Assembly (NCBI GenBank): GCA_014529385.2
Contig: CM043943.1
Location: forward strand, 155,405,092 to 155,469,091
Direction of reading: 5' to 3'
DNA length: 64,000 nucleotides
Origin: Adiantum capillus-veneris
Taxonomy: Eukaryota > Streptophyta > Polypodiopsida > Polypodiales > Pteridaceae
The translations under genes were made by a program, and so were the position numbers. A model generated the notes under the pieces. It did no database searches and was not told the origin of the DNA. It was given only the letters and a program-made list of their open reading frames with translations. Of the stretch, positions 22,320 through 34,192 are shown piece after piece. The number at the start of each line of letters is the position of its first letter. Position 1 is the first letter of the stretch.

Positions 22320-24010
22320 AATAATCACACTTTCAAAATCAATTTATAGCTATACATGTCGTGCATGGTGGCTTTTATTGTTACAATTGCACAGATTTCC
22401 CCACAACTCTTCTCAGTAAGTACCTTCCAGCTCAAGAACAAGAATCACTATCACCAATGCCTTGAATGTTGTTGTAACTTGTGGCACTATGGTAAGCTAC
22501 TTTCAAGCTCACTAAATCAGTAGTGCTAACCACTTCTGATTGAGCACTAACCACAATTCTTCTAAGCAAAGAAAAGCGGGTTGGGGGGGGGGGGGGGGGG
22601 GGGCGGGGGGTTGGGGTTTTGGGGCAGCTTTACACTTATAGGAAATTATGTATATCACATACATTCAAATTGTAATTAAAAGCCCCGTACTTAAGTAAGA
22701 TAAATTAAAATAAAAATAATTTTATACCCGTCCTTTTGAACACACGCGGCACACTAATTACAATTTTTACAGTGCAACCCCACCCCCCAAGTCTAAGCGA
22801 CTTCCAAGCTCACTAATTTGTGAAGTTGTACCGTTGCACATATTACCCCGCAACTCCTCAAAGCTACTACTATGCTAATCACTTCTAAACACTAGAGACA
22901 TCACTTATGTCCCATGTGTCACTTAGCATAGGTGACATTTTGGCAAGTTGCACTCCTTTAAGCTATTTCCAAGCTCACTAATCAATGTGCTAATCACGTT
23001 TATTTCACCGTAGGTGATCGTTATTATCGACGTCATCAAAACAAGAGATATTTATATTAACAGAAGAAAGAGGACAAAATTACCACGTTATACAAACTAG
23101 AAAAGCTATTTTAAAGGATGGGGGATTGCATTACCGAAGAATGATTGAAGGCCAAGATAAGATCCTCACTAGAGAAAGTTGGGAGAAGTGTCAAGACATG
23201 GAGATTAGCCACCTGGGGTCGCAAGTCCAGGAAGGGAATATGTTCATTGCCCAATTGCAAAATGTGATTGATGCATGCCCCAATTTGCTTAATGTAACTC
23301 TTGTAGAATTACCTGGTTTTGTAATTTATAGGCCGGCTCGGCAACCTATCAATATAACTTTTGTTCCTTTCTAATACAATTCTCCGCGCTTATGGTAAAA
23401 ATAAAATTAAAAAATAATCACAATTTCAAAATCAATTTATAGCTATACATGTCGTGCATGGTGGCTTTCATTGTTACAATTGCACAGATTTTCCCCACAA
23501 CTCTTCAAAGTACCTTCCAACTCAAGAATCACTATCACCAATGCCTTGAATATTGTTGTGGGGTCCAGGGCTAGAAAAATGTATTTTTCCCAACGGAAGA
23601 AAATAAGGGCAAACTTTGACATTCTATCAGTTTTCAGATCAAAATTTGAAGCTTTTGCCGGTATTTACACTAAAACTTGTGTAAATTTGTCGGTTTTCTT
23701 CAAGGCAATCTCAAATCTAACCAGGATTTTTTGATTTTAGTCGGTTAAAATACATTGTACTCTGGTTCTAATCACTTCTAAACACTAGAGACATCACTTA
23801 GGTCACATGTGTCACTTAGCATCGACGACATTTTGGCAAGTTGCACTCCTTTAAGCTATTTTCGAGCTCACTAATCAATGTGCTAATCATGTTTATTTCG
23901 ACGTAGGTGATCGTTATTATCAATGTCATCAAAATACAAGGAATTCTTTTCTTTTTTCAAGCAAAGCAAAAGATATTTATATTTTCAGAAGAAAGAGGAC
24001 AAAATTACAA
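22320..24010. repeat. Diverged tandem duplication of about 1 kb
   Basis: Two blocks recur in the same order. Block 1 is at about 22322-22490 and 23414-23565 (shared ATAGCTATACATGTCGTGCA, then TGTTACAATTGCACAGATTT). Block 2 is at about 22870-23090 and 23762-24010 (shared TCACTTCTAAACACTAGAGA, then GGTGATCGTTATTATC). The second copy lacks the region between the blocks that holds the G-run and instead has about 200 bp of different sequence (23566-23762). A poly-G run (about 22585-22603) lies in the first copy. Confidence 0.85.
23126..23374 (+). CDS. Short unknown ORF between the duplicated blocks (82 aa)
   Basis: An isolated frame (MHYRRMIEGQDKILTRESWE onward) with no recognised motif and no intron or promoter context. 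It falls between two copies of a diverged repeat, so it is probably fortuitous. It is listed because it has a mixed, non-low-complexity composition. Confidence 0.15.
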   Translation: MHYRRMIEGQDKILTRESWEKCQDMEISHLGSQVQEGNMFIAQLQNVIDACPNLLNVTLVELPGFVIYRPARQPINITFVPF

Positions 24011-24640
24011 CTTCAACACCTGCAGGTGATAATCGCAGCACAACGACAAAATTACAGGAATTCTAGGAAAAATCTTGGTATTGACAGATTGAATTCTAAC
24101 AATTATTCAAAGAAAAGTATAAGGTATTGTTATGTTAGTATTGTGATCAAGATCAAGTAGAGATCCAAGCAATGACCATTCACTTACCCACTAGGCCTAC
24201 CGTAGTTACACCAACAATATTGGAATCATGAATTTCAGCGTTATAATTTAGATTCATCCATATAGTAAATTCAGTGATTGATTAAAGGCGATAAATAACT
24301 TTTGGATGTGCGTTTTCAAGTTGCAATCAATCCGGAAAATGAAAAAGAACATGAAATACAAAAAATCCTCTTTCTTTCTATTGAAATACTAATTTCTCTC
24401 TTTTTTTTAAAAACGGGACTTCATAAATAATTTAAGCGCCTTAATGATTTTTGAAGGCCAGCTTTTTAAATAAATTTTTAAATAATTTAAAAAGAAAAAA
24501 TGGAGTCTGGTTTTTCGGTTGTCCATGAGAGAGCGCGCGTGTGTGTGCGCGCGAGCGGGATGGACTAGAAAGAGGAGGGCATCATCATGGGCAGTTTCAG
24601 CATCGCCCATGACGAAGAGAAGTGGACTGCGTAGAGAGTA
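24011..24640. other. Upstream region of the BOI-like gene
   Basis: AT-rich. A TTTAAATAAATTTTTAAA-type block (about 24464-24482) is a possible core promoter region for the gene starting at 25217, but the spacing to a transcription start is unknown. Confidence 0.3.
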
Positions 24641-24724
24641 GCAGCAGACTCTCTCTCTCTCCCCTCTCTCTTTCTGCAACTGCATGCTCGCCGCCATTTC
24701 ATAGCAGGAATACCTTGACCATCA

Positions 24725-24776
<52 letters not shown>

Positions 24777-25216
24777 GATATTGTCACCTGACTCGGCAGT
24801 TTTCTCGCCCGCTTTCCATACCCTCATCACCCCCCCGCCGTCCCCGCTCTCCTGAAGATTCGCCATCGCCTTCATCTTCTGCAGCAGCGCGGCGACCTAC
24901 TCCCACGCTCTCTTTGGCCATTTGTCTCTCCCTGCCAAAACGAGCCTTCCCCCCTTCCCTTCGCGCCGCTCCCCCGCACGTTTCCATAGCTTTCTTTTCG
25001 CCATGTTTCTTGCCTATTGCCATATTCACATGTTCAGCTTTTAGCTCCGGATTTTTCTGTTACAGCTAATCTAAGAACCTCTTCGCATTCTGCAAGAATT
25101 AGCGTTGTACCTTATCTTGCTCGTTCTGAAAATTCGTATTTGCCTCCCTCCTCCTCCTCCATTTCTGCAGAATTGGCGAGTCACGTCACAACTTACAATA
25201 TATCTGCAGGCTTGCG
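24641..25216 (+). promoter_or_regulatory. Probable 5' UTR with CT-rich tracts
   Basis: Two pyrimidine tracts (about 24649-24675 and 24727-24769) and C/T-rich sequence precede the start codon. CT-rich 5' UTRs are common in plant genes. An out-of-frame upstream ATG at 25017 opens a frame that overlaps the first coding exon. Either it is removed by a 5' UTR intron (an acceptor-like TATCTGCAG ends at 25210) or it could reduce translation. This is inference. Confidence 0.45.
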
Positions 25217-26690
25217 ATGTCCGTTCAAGCACAATATCCTTCCAACGTTCTCGTCTCTGATCTCCGCAAGAGGTAAGGGCTGTCTCTACCGCTGCTACTC
25301 CTAGTCCTTGTCATAGCCTTCACATACTTGAATTCAGCTGTGGCTTGCTTGTGAACTCCTCAGAGCTCGGCCCGAGGCTTGGGATGGTATGGTTCACGAC
25401 TTGTCCCTCCAGGATGGCGATTTGCAACTGCACAGTGCAGGTAACGAGCGATTGGGCATATTCTTCTTGCAGCAAGAGTCAAATGATCTCTATCTTTTGA
25501 TTCGCAATCCAGTTGTTTGTTATTCGTGCAGGCGTTAATTTCTTGCCACAACCGGCCGTAAATGCTGGCATGTTTGCAGAAAATGGGATTCATCGCAGTT
25601 CAGTCTGTGTAAGAAAGAAGCCTCGGGAAGAAACAATATTGACGTCCAAGCACCAAACATTGGTTGCACCTTTCAATCCCGTTGATGGAGACAGATATGG
25701 TTTTATGACGACCGTGTGCAACGACAGGATAGCCGAGCTTAACCTTTCACAGCAAGCTGCCTGGGTTTACTCCTCTGGTATGCCTGCTGTTGATACCGCA
25801 AGGCTTGCCCTAACTGGCTGCACGTCTATGAGTGGTCGTGGAATTAATGCAAACACCGGAGTCCGCTCTCTGCTGGATGATTCCACAATACATCCGAATT
25901 ATTACCAGCAACAGGCAGAAATCGATCAGATAATCACACATCATGTAAGCTAATTCAAGGATTGTAGGCTGCTTTAACCGTTTCTCTTAGGAGATCATTG
26001 TGCATAAGTTTTGTTAAGTTTGGAATGTTAGGAACGCTGGCAGCATACAGTCCCACGTGAGTAAAAAAGAGATGACTGATCAGCTTGTGTCTGCAGTCGT
26101 AACTGGATGTGTTTGGATTTTTCTTACATCTTTTTATCATGCATCAGAACGAGCAGCTGAAGCAAGCCTTGGAGGAGAAGAGGAGGCAGCACACAAGAGC
26201 ACTCTTGGAGCTTATAGACCACAGCGAGCTATCTTGTGCCAGGGAAAGATTGGTGGAGATTGAGAAGATAAGGCACAGGAATGTAGAGCTTGAAGATTAT
26301 GTGAAAAAGTTGAGTTTGGAGTCACAGGTGTGGATGAATATTGCTCAGAGCCAAGAGGCTTTAGTTACCAGTCTGAGGAGCAATTTGGAACAAGTTGTAG
26401 CGCAAAGTAATGAAAAGGCTAAAGGCAGGTTTGGAGAGAGCGATGCGGAGGATGCTGAATCTTGCATCTATGGGGCTTCCCTTGCAGTCAATGCCGTTGA
26501 TCTCCAGGCACAGGAAATTAGAGAATTGAAAGAGCAGAGAAGTTGCAGGAATTGCAAGAAGGAAAGTATCTCTGTACTAATTCTACCATGCAGACATCTT
26601 TGCCTCTGTACAGATTGTGACCCAACCATTGGCAATTGTCCCGTATGCGGCACCTCCAAGGATGCTAGTGTCCGGGTCTACATGGATTAA
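25217..26690 (+). CDS. BOI-like RING E3 ubiquitin ligase (4 exons, 362 aa)
   Basis: Exons read as 25217-25272, 25364-25440, 25532-25944 and 26148-26690. All introns are GT-AG, phases 2, 1 and 0, and the frame is unbroken. The protein starts MSVQAQYPSNVL, the hallmark N-terminus of plant BOI/BRG (BOTRYTIS SUSCEPTIBLE1 INTERACTOR) proteins. Residues about 183-265 form a charged coiled coil (NEQLKQALEEKRRQH to SLRSNLEQV) with the conserved block before the RING. The C-terminal RING (about 315-349) has C-x2-C-x11-C-x-H-x3-C-x2-C-x6-C-x2-C spacing (CRNCKK, LPCRHLCLC, CPVC) and ends RVYMD. Family knowledge: ubiquitin ligases in nucleus/cytosol that limit cell death and modulate gibberellin and pathogen responses. 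Length fits the family (roughly 300-350). It is the only clearly intact host gene here. Confidence 0.94.
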
Positions 26691-29600
26691 TGAATTTATT
26701 GGGTGTTAAGATAAAAAAGTTTCCAGTGAGTGTATGGCGGCATATGTCACCAAATGCAAGCAAAATTCTAAGGATTCAGGTCAACATGTGAAGATGTTTT
26801 ATCATATTGAATGCTGTGGGATGGGAAATGTATGGTCTGCAGTTGACCTGCTCACATGAGTTGATTGGTTTTCTTGCAAACTCAATCATGTCAGCAGTGA
26901 TTTCATTCCTCTCATCACCTCTACCACAAACTGATATGGCGGCGTTCTGATTTTTAATCCCATTTCAGTGTGGCTTAAGACAACTCTGTAGCTGTATATC
27001 CACAAAAATATTTAGTCACCAAAACTCAGTTTTTGATTCCCATATGCTCACAAATTTTTTCTGAAAATCCTTGCTAATTTCTCTGTGGTAAAGATGTGCA
27101 GTCAGCTTTTAGCAAGGCAAAAATGCTGCTTAGGACTTTTGTGCACATTTGAGACTCTAGAGTAGAATCATGGTGCCAGTACCCATACAATTTGTATGTA
27201 CGTTAATGCAAATTGAGAGTCGTTCACAAAGGTCGTTTTTCTTAATAATCCTCCCTGTAGGGGCTCTAATTCTACGGCAGCTATATTGTAGGGCCTCCGA
27301 AGGAACTGGAGGATCTATTAAATGGCCGTGATTTTGGGTCACATATTTGGTACATAGGTAAATGTCATGAGTAAAATGTCGTCCTCTCTCTCTCTCTCTC
27401 TCTCACAAGATTGTGACTGAGTGAATCAGTGGTGATGTTTCATCAGCCATCGATTGTCTGCACGCTCCGGTCCAAATATATGGTTAATCACCAGCCAAGA
27501 TGCAACTTGCAAATTGCGAGTCAACAGGCTACGCCGTGGCATTGAGCGCTGAATCGCTGATGCTGCTAAGCTGCTGGAGCCTCGCATGTCCTTCAAAGCA
27601 GATATGATGTGAAGTCGGACGTAGACTGACAACTGTAGACTCTAGAGTCTGACCAGGTACTGGCCACGGATAAAACTTAGAAGAGCGCAAGTTGCAACAT
27701 GTAAAGAGCAGAGATTGTTTGAAGGACAAAGCTGACATTAAAGCGTGGAGTAGGAAAGCTGATATGATGATGTCGTCTCTACACACTCTCAGCTTTCCAA
27801 ACAGGGTTGATTGTTTACAGCACATTGATGTACAGGCCAGGCCAGCAGCAGGACAGTTCTTGGGCTGTTTCTTAAGTACTTTTTCATTGTGCACTGCTCT
27901 ACTTTCAACCTTTTGGGGTTTCGCCTCAATCTCTCCTATGGTTATTCATGAACGGATTACTGTTGTGCTTCAACACGCCGGTGTGATGCTTCAAAGTTCA
28001 CGCCAGGCCGGATGCTGTGAGCATGTCCTTATGAACCTATGCTACAGAAATTGAATGCACAATCCAGTAGCTGCAATTGGGCAGCAGGTTGGTAACTTGG
28101 TGCTCAAAGTTTGGAGTCTTTCAGAAGTAAAAGCTCCATGAGTGGGTTTTCTCAGTCCTGACTCCTGTGTGCTTGGTTTCTTCCGATATGAATGACCAGA
28201 AGTAAAGGCAAGAGACGTGAGGGGCCAGCCTCCAGGGCAGCTGGTTGGGAAGTGTTCTGCCGCGTTCGCTACTAATAAAGTGGCGGTGGACAGTGAGTTG
28301 TGCGATGCAGCCTTTCCCAATAAAATAAATAATCGTCACACTATAAATATGGAAGATTCAAATTCACCCCCTGCGCCGGCTGAAGGCTGACTTGATGGCA
28401 GACAATGGCACGTTCTACAATGCCAATTGCCACGGTCCACCTCTATTTAACTGAGCACAATGTGACACAGTACTGCTATCAAACAAGCGTTTGAAGGACA
28501 AGAAGTGCATGCGGCAATCGAGGCGACAATGTTCCGATATCGGCAGTGCATGCGCTGCGCCTGTTGGTGAGACAAATGAGCAATGTTCCAAAGCAAAGGG
28601 CCCCACTAGCAGCAGCTTGTGGGCAATATGTGCATGCCCATTGGCAATTGCTAAGGCTGTTTTCTGTTTCAGCCTTTTAGTATCCGGGCATAATTAGGCC
28701 CGGCCCCCACCCAAAAAGAAGCAGGCAATTATGTGCACCCAACTAAGAGCCAGCGAGAGATTGATCATTGAACCTCAAGGCTCAGTGTGGGGCTTTCCAG
28801 ACCAAGCGAAACATGATTACAAGTTGCAACATTCAGAATTGATGGGTAATTGTAAGGGAGGCAGCCCAACTAGGCAAGTTGTGAATGGTGAAAAAGTTAG
28901 GATTTAGTAGATGCGGCCACAAAATTCTGTATGGATATGGATGCGATCCATCATGAATGATGCTTCATTGGAGATACTCAATTTGGGAAAGGTCCGAATG
29001 GTTGAATGAGCACATCGAGCACTAATATGTATGATTGTCAAATTTGTCAATGAAATGTAAGATGAGTGGTATATACCACATATATATATATATATATATA
29101 TATATACTATATATTTTAGGTCGTGTAGGAGAGACCCACTATCCGAAGAGTCGATTGTGACGGTAGACTCTGCTTTTGGACGAGAGTGATGATTTGCCAC
29201 TGCACAAGGGCTGGATGGGGCGCTGGTGGAAGGTGGGTAAATCCAACCAGTGATTTTGCAATCGTGCGGCTATTGTCTATGATTGAATAAAACCAATAGC
29301 TATGCTATTTACTTTGTGTTGACAACAGATCGGGTGAAGAATTCGAGCAATGGAGTCCTCAAATTTATTCCAACGATGGGGAGAGATTGGGGCCAGCCGG
29401 CCAGGGCCCAAAATTTGTAAATTGTACCAGTCTCACTAGTAGTGCTTGCTTGGCCTTTTGTGCACGTCGCCATGGCATCAAAATTTTCAAATGGCTGGCG
29501 CGTTTTTTATTATCATTGCTTGCATGCTCCCAAAGTTCTGAGCGTGAATCATGTAGAAAAACTCTGGCTACTCAATTATTTTACTTATAGTCCTAAGCGA

Positions 29601-30289
29601 GGACAAAACTTAGTGGAAGCCTAGTACAACGGGACAAAATGTGTTATTACATGAACTTTGCTCATACACTATAGTGTATATGTGTCGTCTGCAATACAAA
29701 GCAGAGGGAAGAGACTCGAGAGGGAGAAGCGATGAAGGATTGGTACCTTGGGTAAGGAATCTTTTAATCAATGTATTTTATTTTACATGACTAGTATAAC
29801 CCATTAAGCATTGCTATGTATTTACTTGGTGAGCCAAATTATCTTTTTTCTCTATTTGGTCGTAGAATCCACCACGTGACAGAGCTCAAATAAAGTTAAA
29901 AAAACAAGGTCATGAAAAGTTGTTAATAAAAAACGTTGTCATGAAAATAAAAGCAGGCATCGCATCAAAGGTTGGCAAGTAAACAAAAGCAGGTTCGCAG
30001 AGGTAGCAGTTTGGAGGTTCAGAAAGACAGTAGTTTGAAGGCACTTCGGAGATGGATCCAAGTAGGCAATGCTATCGTGTGTTGTGCGGGCTCTTGGACT
30101 CTCAGCGAGCACCCACCTAACCTGTGCAACCTCTTGTTGTGTTGCGTCTGTACCCTGCGCATATTCAACACGTCGTCCCCCACCTGCTAACGACCCTTGG
30201 CACCTTCCAACTGCGCGCTCGGCAAAGAGGAGGTAGACAATGTGAGTGGGGACGAGAGTCTGTGGGCCAAGCTCCTCCCTATTCATTTC
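26691..30289. other. Downstream intergenic region of the BOI-like gene
   Basis: The 3' UTR presumably occupies the first few hundred bases. Visible items: short (CT)n at about 27384-27403 and (TA)n at about 29080-29106. Several frames of 60-120 codons on both strands lack motifs and overlap each other. I see no supportable gene. Confidence 0.45.
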
Positions 30290-31640
30290 AGCAATACAAG
30301 GTCGACAATGTCCCTATTTGCCCCATCGACATATTGAATCGGCCTTCTTTTGTAGTGAAGCCTCAATACCTAATTATAAGCCTACCTGCACCTTCCCCGC
30401 ATACCGATCATAGCAGCTTTGTGTGCAACAAGACCCAATGGCCAGCTGAACAGTATGTCCAGCTTCAACTATGCCTTACTCAGCTCGTTTCTGCAGGCGC
30501 AACTAGTTATGGCAAGCATTATGCCACTCCAAGTATAGTTCATGAAAATTCAACAACCTTGTGCCCTCGGCCATCCTTCAATGCTCATGGAAATGATATG
30601 TAGTAGGTCCCCATGCCTAATTCTCAAGATTCACACCAATTGTTTTCCGCGCAGTTTGCCCATGCAGCATGCACAGCAAGCCGGGCAAAACCGGATTAAA
30701 GGAGTACCGGAGACCTTTCAAACCCTGGTTATAATATTTTGCAGATCATCAAGCTGGAGGGTACTTCGGATGCTTGTCGACATGATGAGCACTCTCAAAG
30801 ATCAAATATTAAGTGCGATCAACCAATGACAGAGGTCTGTTCTAGTACAGGTACTTACGCTGCCAACCAGGATCAAAAGAATAGTCAAAGAGCAGAAGCA
30901 AAAGCTACTTCTTTTTTAACCCACATAATGAGATTTGATGCTGGAGAAGGTGAAGAACAAGGACTGCGGAGTAATCGCATTTCTGGAGACAATATACCAA
31001 TATGTCAGCACCTATTAGCATCCAACAACAGTTCAAAGTGCTGACCATTCAACAATTGGGTGGGATAGCGAAAACTTTACAGACAATATGGCCACTATTG
31101 CAGCTTGTAAAGAGCTTTTCTTGCTAAATCGCGTACAGGCAGCAGCCAATGCAGGCGCAGTTGAGATTAGCAGCAACAATATACTGTAGTGTTTCTCTTC
31201 AGCAGCAGCTGCATACGAAGCAGGGAATGCTGGTGGTGTGGATTTGAACACACAACAGTTACTGCTTCAGAGCTCCCTTCTTGCCAATAACCACGATTCA
31301 GTGGCGGATCCTATGAGCAAAGGTCCATGTACGCAGTAGCTCTCGAATCAAGTTCAGATGGCTGCAGATGGCAGACATCAATTTGGTATGCTATTCCAGG
31401 GCGGGCAGTGAAAATCTATTCACATCTTCTCAAGGGTCTTTTGTGCAGCAGGCGGTCAAGGTAGAAACTCCATATAGCAGCTATAGTATACCGAACGGGG
31501 CGAGTGCAATTATTGCCAACAAGACTTAACATTCCATAGTGCAGGGCATGCTACTCTTGATATATTGTCTGAGTACGGAACCAATTTCAGCGTCAAGAAG
31601 ACAGAGTTTGTCTACTGTTGAATGCATTTTGCAACCTCAA
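30290..31640 (+). pseudogene. Decayed protein-coding-like stretch, family unknown
   Basis: A chain of plus-strand segments has non-repetitive, Ser/Asn/Gln/Ala-rich composition. About 30124-30603 includes FQQYKVDNVPICPIDILNRP. About 30745-31041 includes IIKLEGTSDACRHDEHSQRS. About 31038-31320 (another frame) includes NMATIAACKELFLLNRVQAA, then VDLNTQQLLLQSSLLANN. They are separated by stops and frame changes, including a TAGTAG at 30601-30606. This reads like the disordered part of a nuclear regulator after mutation, or mis-joined exons. I cannot name a family. The copia element lies 260 bp downstream. Confidence 0.35.
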
Positions 31641-31898
31641 GATTCAAATATTATTTTATTCAGTTATACACTCAATATATCACAAATGTTGCGTGCCAAG
31701 CGTCCTCTTGTGCAAGTGCATTCCTCATGATGCTGCATCTTATCTCGGTTTTCTTGTAGGGATGAGACAGCTTTCTTTGTATCTCTTATTGGCTTAGCAT
31801 ATAAGATCCATTACATCGACAAAAATTCGAGGAGGGTTGACTGGGGTGCTGCAAATTGGAGGGCCGTCAGGGCTTGAGAAGGAGAGTTGGCTGCATGG
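31641..31898. other. Left flank of the copia insertion
   Basis: Single-copy-looking sequence ending in the target duplication CATGG (31894-31898). An acceptor-like TTTTCTTGTAG ends at about 31760, but no confident exon follows. Confidence 0.4.
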
Positions 31899-32125
31899 TG
31901 TTACCATATACATGTCGTAGTGATGTGTGTGAACACATTAGGACCGCTGGGCCATTTTTTCCCTCTTTAGGAGGGTTTTCCCCCCGAGCATTGTATATAC
32001 GCCCATCACCCTAGGGCTATCTATCTTTCCATTGCACACTAACTAACACACTCTCTATTGTGTGTCTTGAGCTTCCTTCGTCTTCTCCAAGCTGTGTGCA
32101 TTTCTCTGCAACCCTAATTCCAACA
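31899..32125 (+). repeat. 5' LTR of the copia element
   Basis: 227 bp, TGTTACCATATACATG to TAATTCCAACA. Contains a TGTATATAC TATA-like motif at about 31994. Confidence 0.95.
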
Positions 32126-32127
32126 AT

Positions 32128-32139
32128 TGGTATCAGAGC
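32128..32139 (+). other. Primer-binding site of the copia element
   Basis: TGGTATCAGAGC, two bases after the LTR; complementary to the 3' end of initiator Met-tRNA, the usual plant LTR-element primer. Confidence 0.93.
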
Positions 32140-32487
32140 AGGTTATGTTCTCCCGAGCTTAGTTGCCAGCTCCTCCAGCACACGCCTGCTCACTTTCTCC
32201 GATTATAGTGAGGTTTGGCGAGCGTTCGCAGGTTGACAAATATTTTGGGTGAACTCGTAGAGCCTAGTCTGCTCAGATTTTTGATTCGGGCTCATTTCGG
32301 CCTCCGTTTCCACTACAAGCAGGTCTGCACAGGCAATTTCGTCATTTTGTGCAGAATTTGTGTCAGTGCCGATTTCTACATAACAAGTGTCTTACAGTCT
32401 TCTATGGTTTGTGCTATATAGCACGCGTTATTCCCGCTCCATTTCTCCTATTTTCAAGCAGTTTTCACATCAGGTGCAGCATTTACC

Positions 32488-33471
32488 ATGGCTGACAACA
32501 ACACAGATGTCTTCAAGATGTTTGCTACTAAGGAAAGGTTGGATGGGGACACTTACCCTATGTGGGCTTATATGATGCAACACGTTCTTGTGTCAAAGGG
32601 CGTCTGGAATATTGTGCAGGGCATTGATGTACGTCCTGGTTCTGAGGATGTAGGCGATGTTGAGGATGTTGCAGGTCTTGCTGCAAGGATTGCTGCTATT
32701 AAGGTTGTTTTGCCTACGATAGAACAAGCTCGTTGGGATATAAGGATGCGCAGGCTCATGCATTGATTGCGTTGTCTGTGAAGCGCACCATTGTTCCTCA
32801 CATCCGTTCAGCGAAATCTGCAAAACTGGCTTGGGATATTTTGGCTGGTCTTTATGCAAGTCGCAATGAGGCTAAAATTGCTTTGCTGCGTAAAGAGCTA
32901 GAGTCAAAGATTATGCATGAGGAAGATGACATGGATACTTTTCTTGCTGGTGTCAAGGATATCAATGAGGAACTTATTTCTGCAGGTGAAGTGATTTCAG
33001 ACAGTTCCCTTGTGCAGACTGTTCTTGATGCCTTACCAGATTCGTACCAGACTTTTGCTAGTACTTGGAGACTTATGACCCAAGGAAATCCAGAAGTTGT
33101 CAAGTTATGATGCATTATGCACATTGCTGTTGCAAGAGTCACTTTCCAGAAAAAACAGGACTAGACAGCGTGCAGTTGAACATGCTTTTATTGCTTCTCA
33201 AAGAAAGGGTGGTAACAACAATGCAGCCACTTCTTATGGTTCTGTTGCGAGTGGCAAAACTTATGTTTCTAATGCTTCTGGTGGCAGCACTTCGTCTGGC
33301 AATTCTAGTGATAAGGGCAAAAAGAAGATGCGTTGCCATTATTTTAAAGCTAATGATCACTTGATCAAGCAGTGTCCTAAGTTGAAGGCAAAAGAGGCTA
33401 AGAAGAAAGAGGGTGGTTCCACTGCAAATGCTGGTTCCACTACAAATGCAGCATTGTTGAGTCTTCTGTAA
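32488..33471 (+). pseudogene. Copia gag (UBN2-type) with degenerate zinc knuckle
   Basis: Three frames in sequence: 32488-32766 (starts MADNNTDVFKMFATKERLDG, with YPMWAYMMQHVL), 32733-33110 (LAWDILAGLYASRNEAKIAL, then LVQTVLDALPDSYQTFAS) and 33097-33471. The last has the knuckle CHYFKANDHLIKQC, where the second cysteine of C-x2-C is F. Two frameshifts split the gene. Gag would form the virus-like particle around the RNA. Confidence 0.85.
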
Positions 33472-33554
33472 AAGGAGACTGTAATGATGATGTTGATGCA
33501 GAATGGGCTTTTAGCGAAGAGTGCACTTACAATCCTGCTGTCCGTGATGCATGT

Positions 33555-34180
33555 TTGTCAGTTGCTGCAGATTCACATGTGTGGTATTTTGATAGTGGTG
33601 CTACAAAGCACATTACCTCACATCATGAATTGTTCACCTCTCTCGAGTCTGTCCCTCATGGGAATTCAGTCACTTGTGCCAACAATGCCTCTTATCCGGT
33701 TCAGGGAGTTGAAAAGATTGTGCTTACTGCTGCTAATGAGGCAGTTCTTTTACACTTGTTGATGCACTTTATGTACCTGGGATCAAGAAGAATCTCTTGT
33801 CTGTATCCGCACTTGCTAGACTTAGACTTGTAGTCAGATTTGTGGATGACAGATGTACACTTCATGATCTCAATTTTGGTGATGAAATTGTTGCATCTGG
33901 TCTTTTGTGTCGTGGGCTGTATAAGCTCACTTTGTATGACAAGTGTGGACAAAATTTTGCAAATGCTGTTGCAGATTCAAGGGCTATTTCAGATGCAAAA
34001 CTTTGGCATGCACATTTTGGTCATCTGAATTTTGCCAGTTTGCTGCGTTTGCAAAAATCTGATATGGTTGCTTCTTTGCCGCCTCTTGAAGCACCTGTCA
34101 AACATGTTTGTGAAGGCTGTATTTTGGGTAAGATGCAACGTTCTAAGTTTCCAAAGGATGGTTCAGTTCGGGCCACATGA
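33555..34180 (+). pseudogene. Copia protease and GAG-pre-integrase domain
   Basis: The protease motif VWYFDSGATKHIT has an intact D-S-G triad. A frame change follows near 33760. The pre-integrase zinc-binding segment (33797-34180) shows LWHAHFGHLN and CEGCILGKM, the HHCC finger of copia integrases, and ends with another frame change near 34175. Confidence 0.86.
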
Positions 34181-34192
34181 AAATTATAGCTT

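Noticed and set aside
22580-22610. Poly-G run as a quadruplex-forming regulatory element
   Set aside because: Homopolymer runs of this kind are prone to sequencing error and there is no nearby gene to regulate.
24784-25029. Minus-strand Gly/Arg/Glu-rich frame
   Set aside because: It is the complement of the CT-rich 5' UTR of the BOI-like gene and has no motif.
27529-28054. Overlapping 120-codon frames on both strands downstream of the BOI-like gene
   Set aside because: No recognisable domain, no splice context, and the opposite-strand frames are mutually incompatible.
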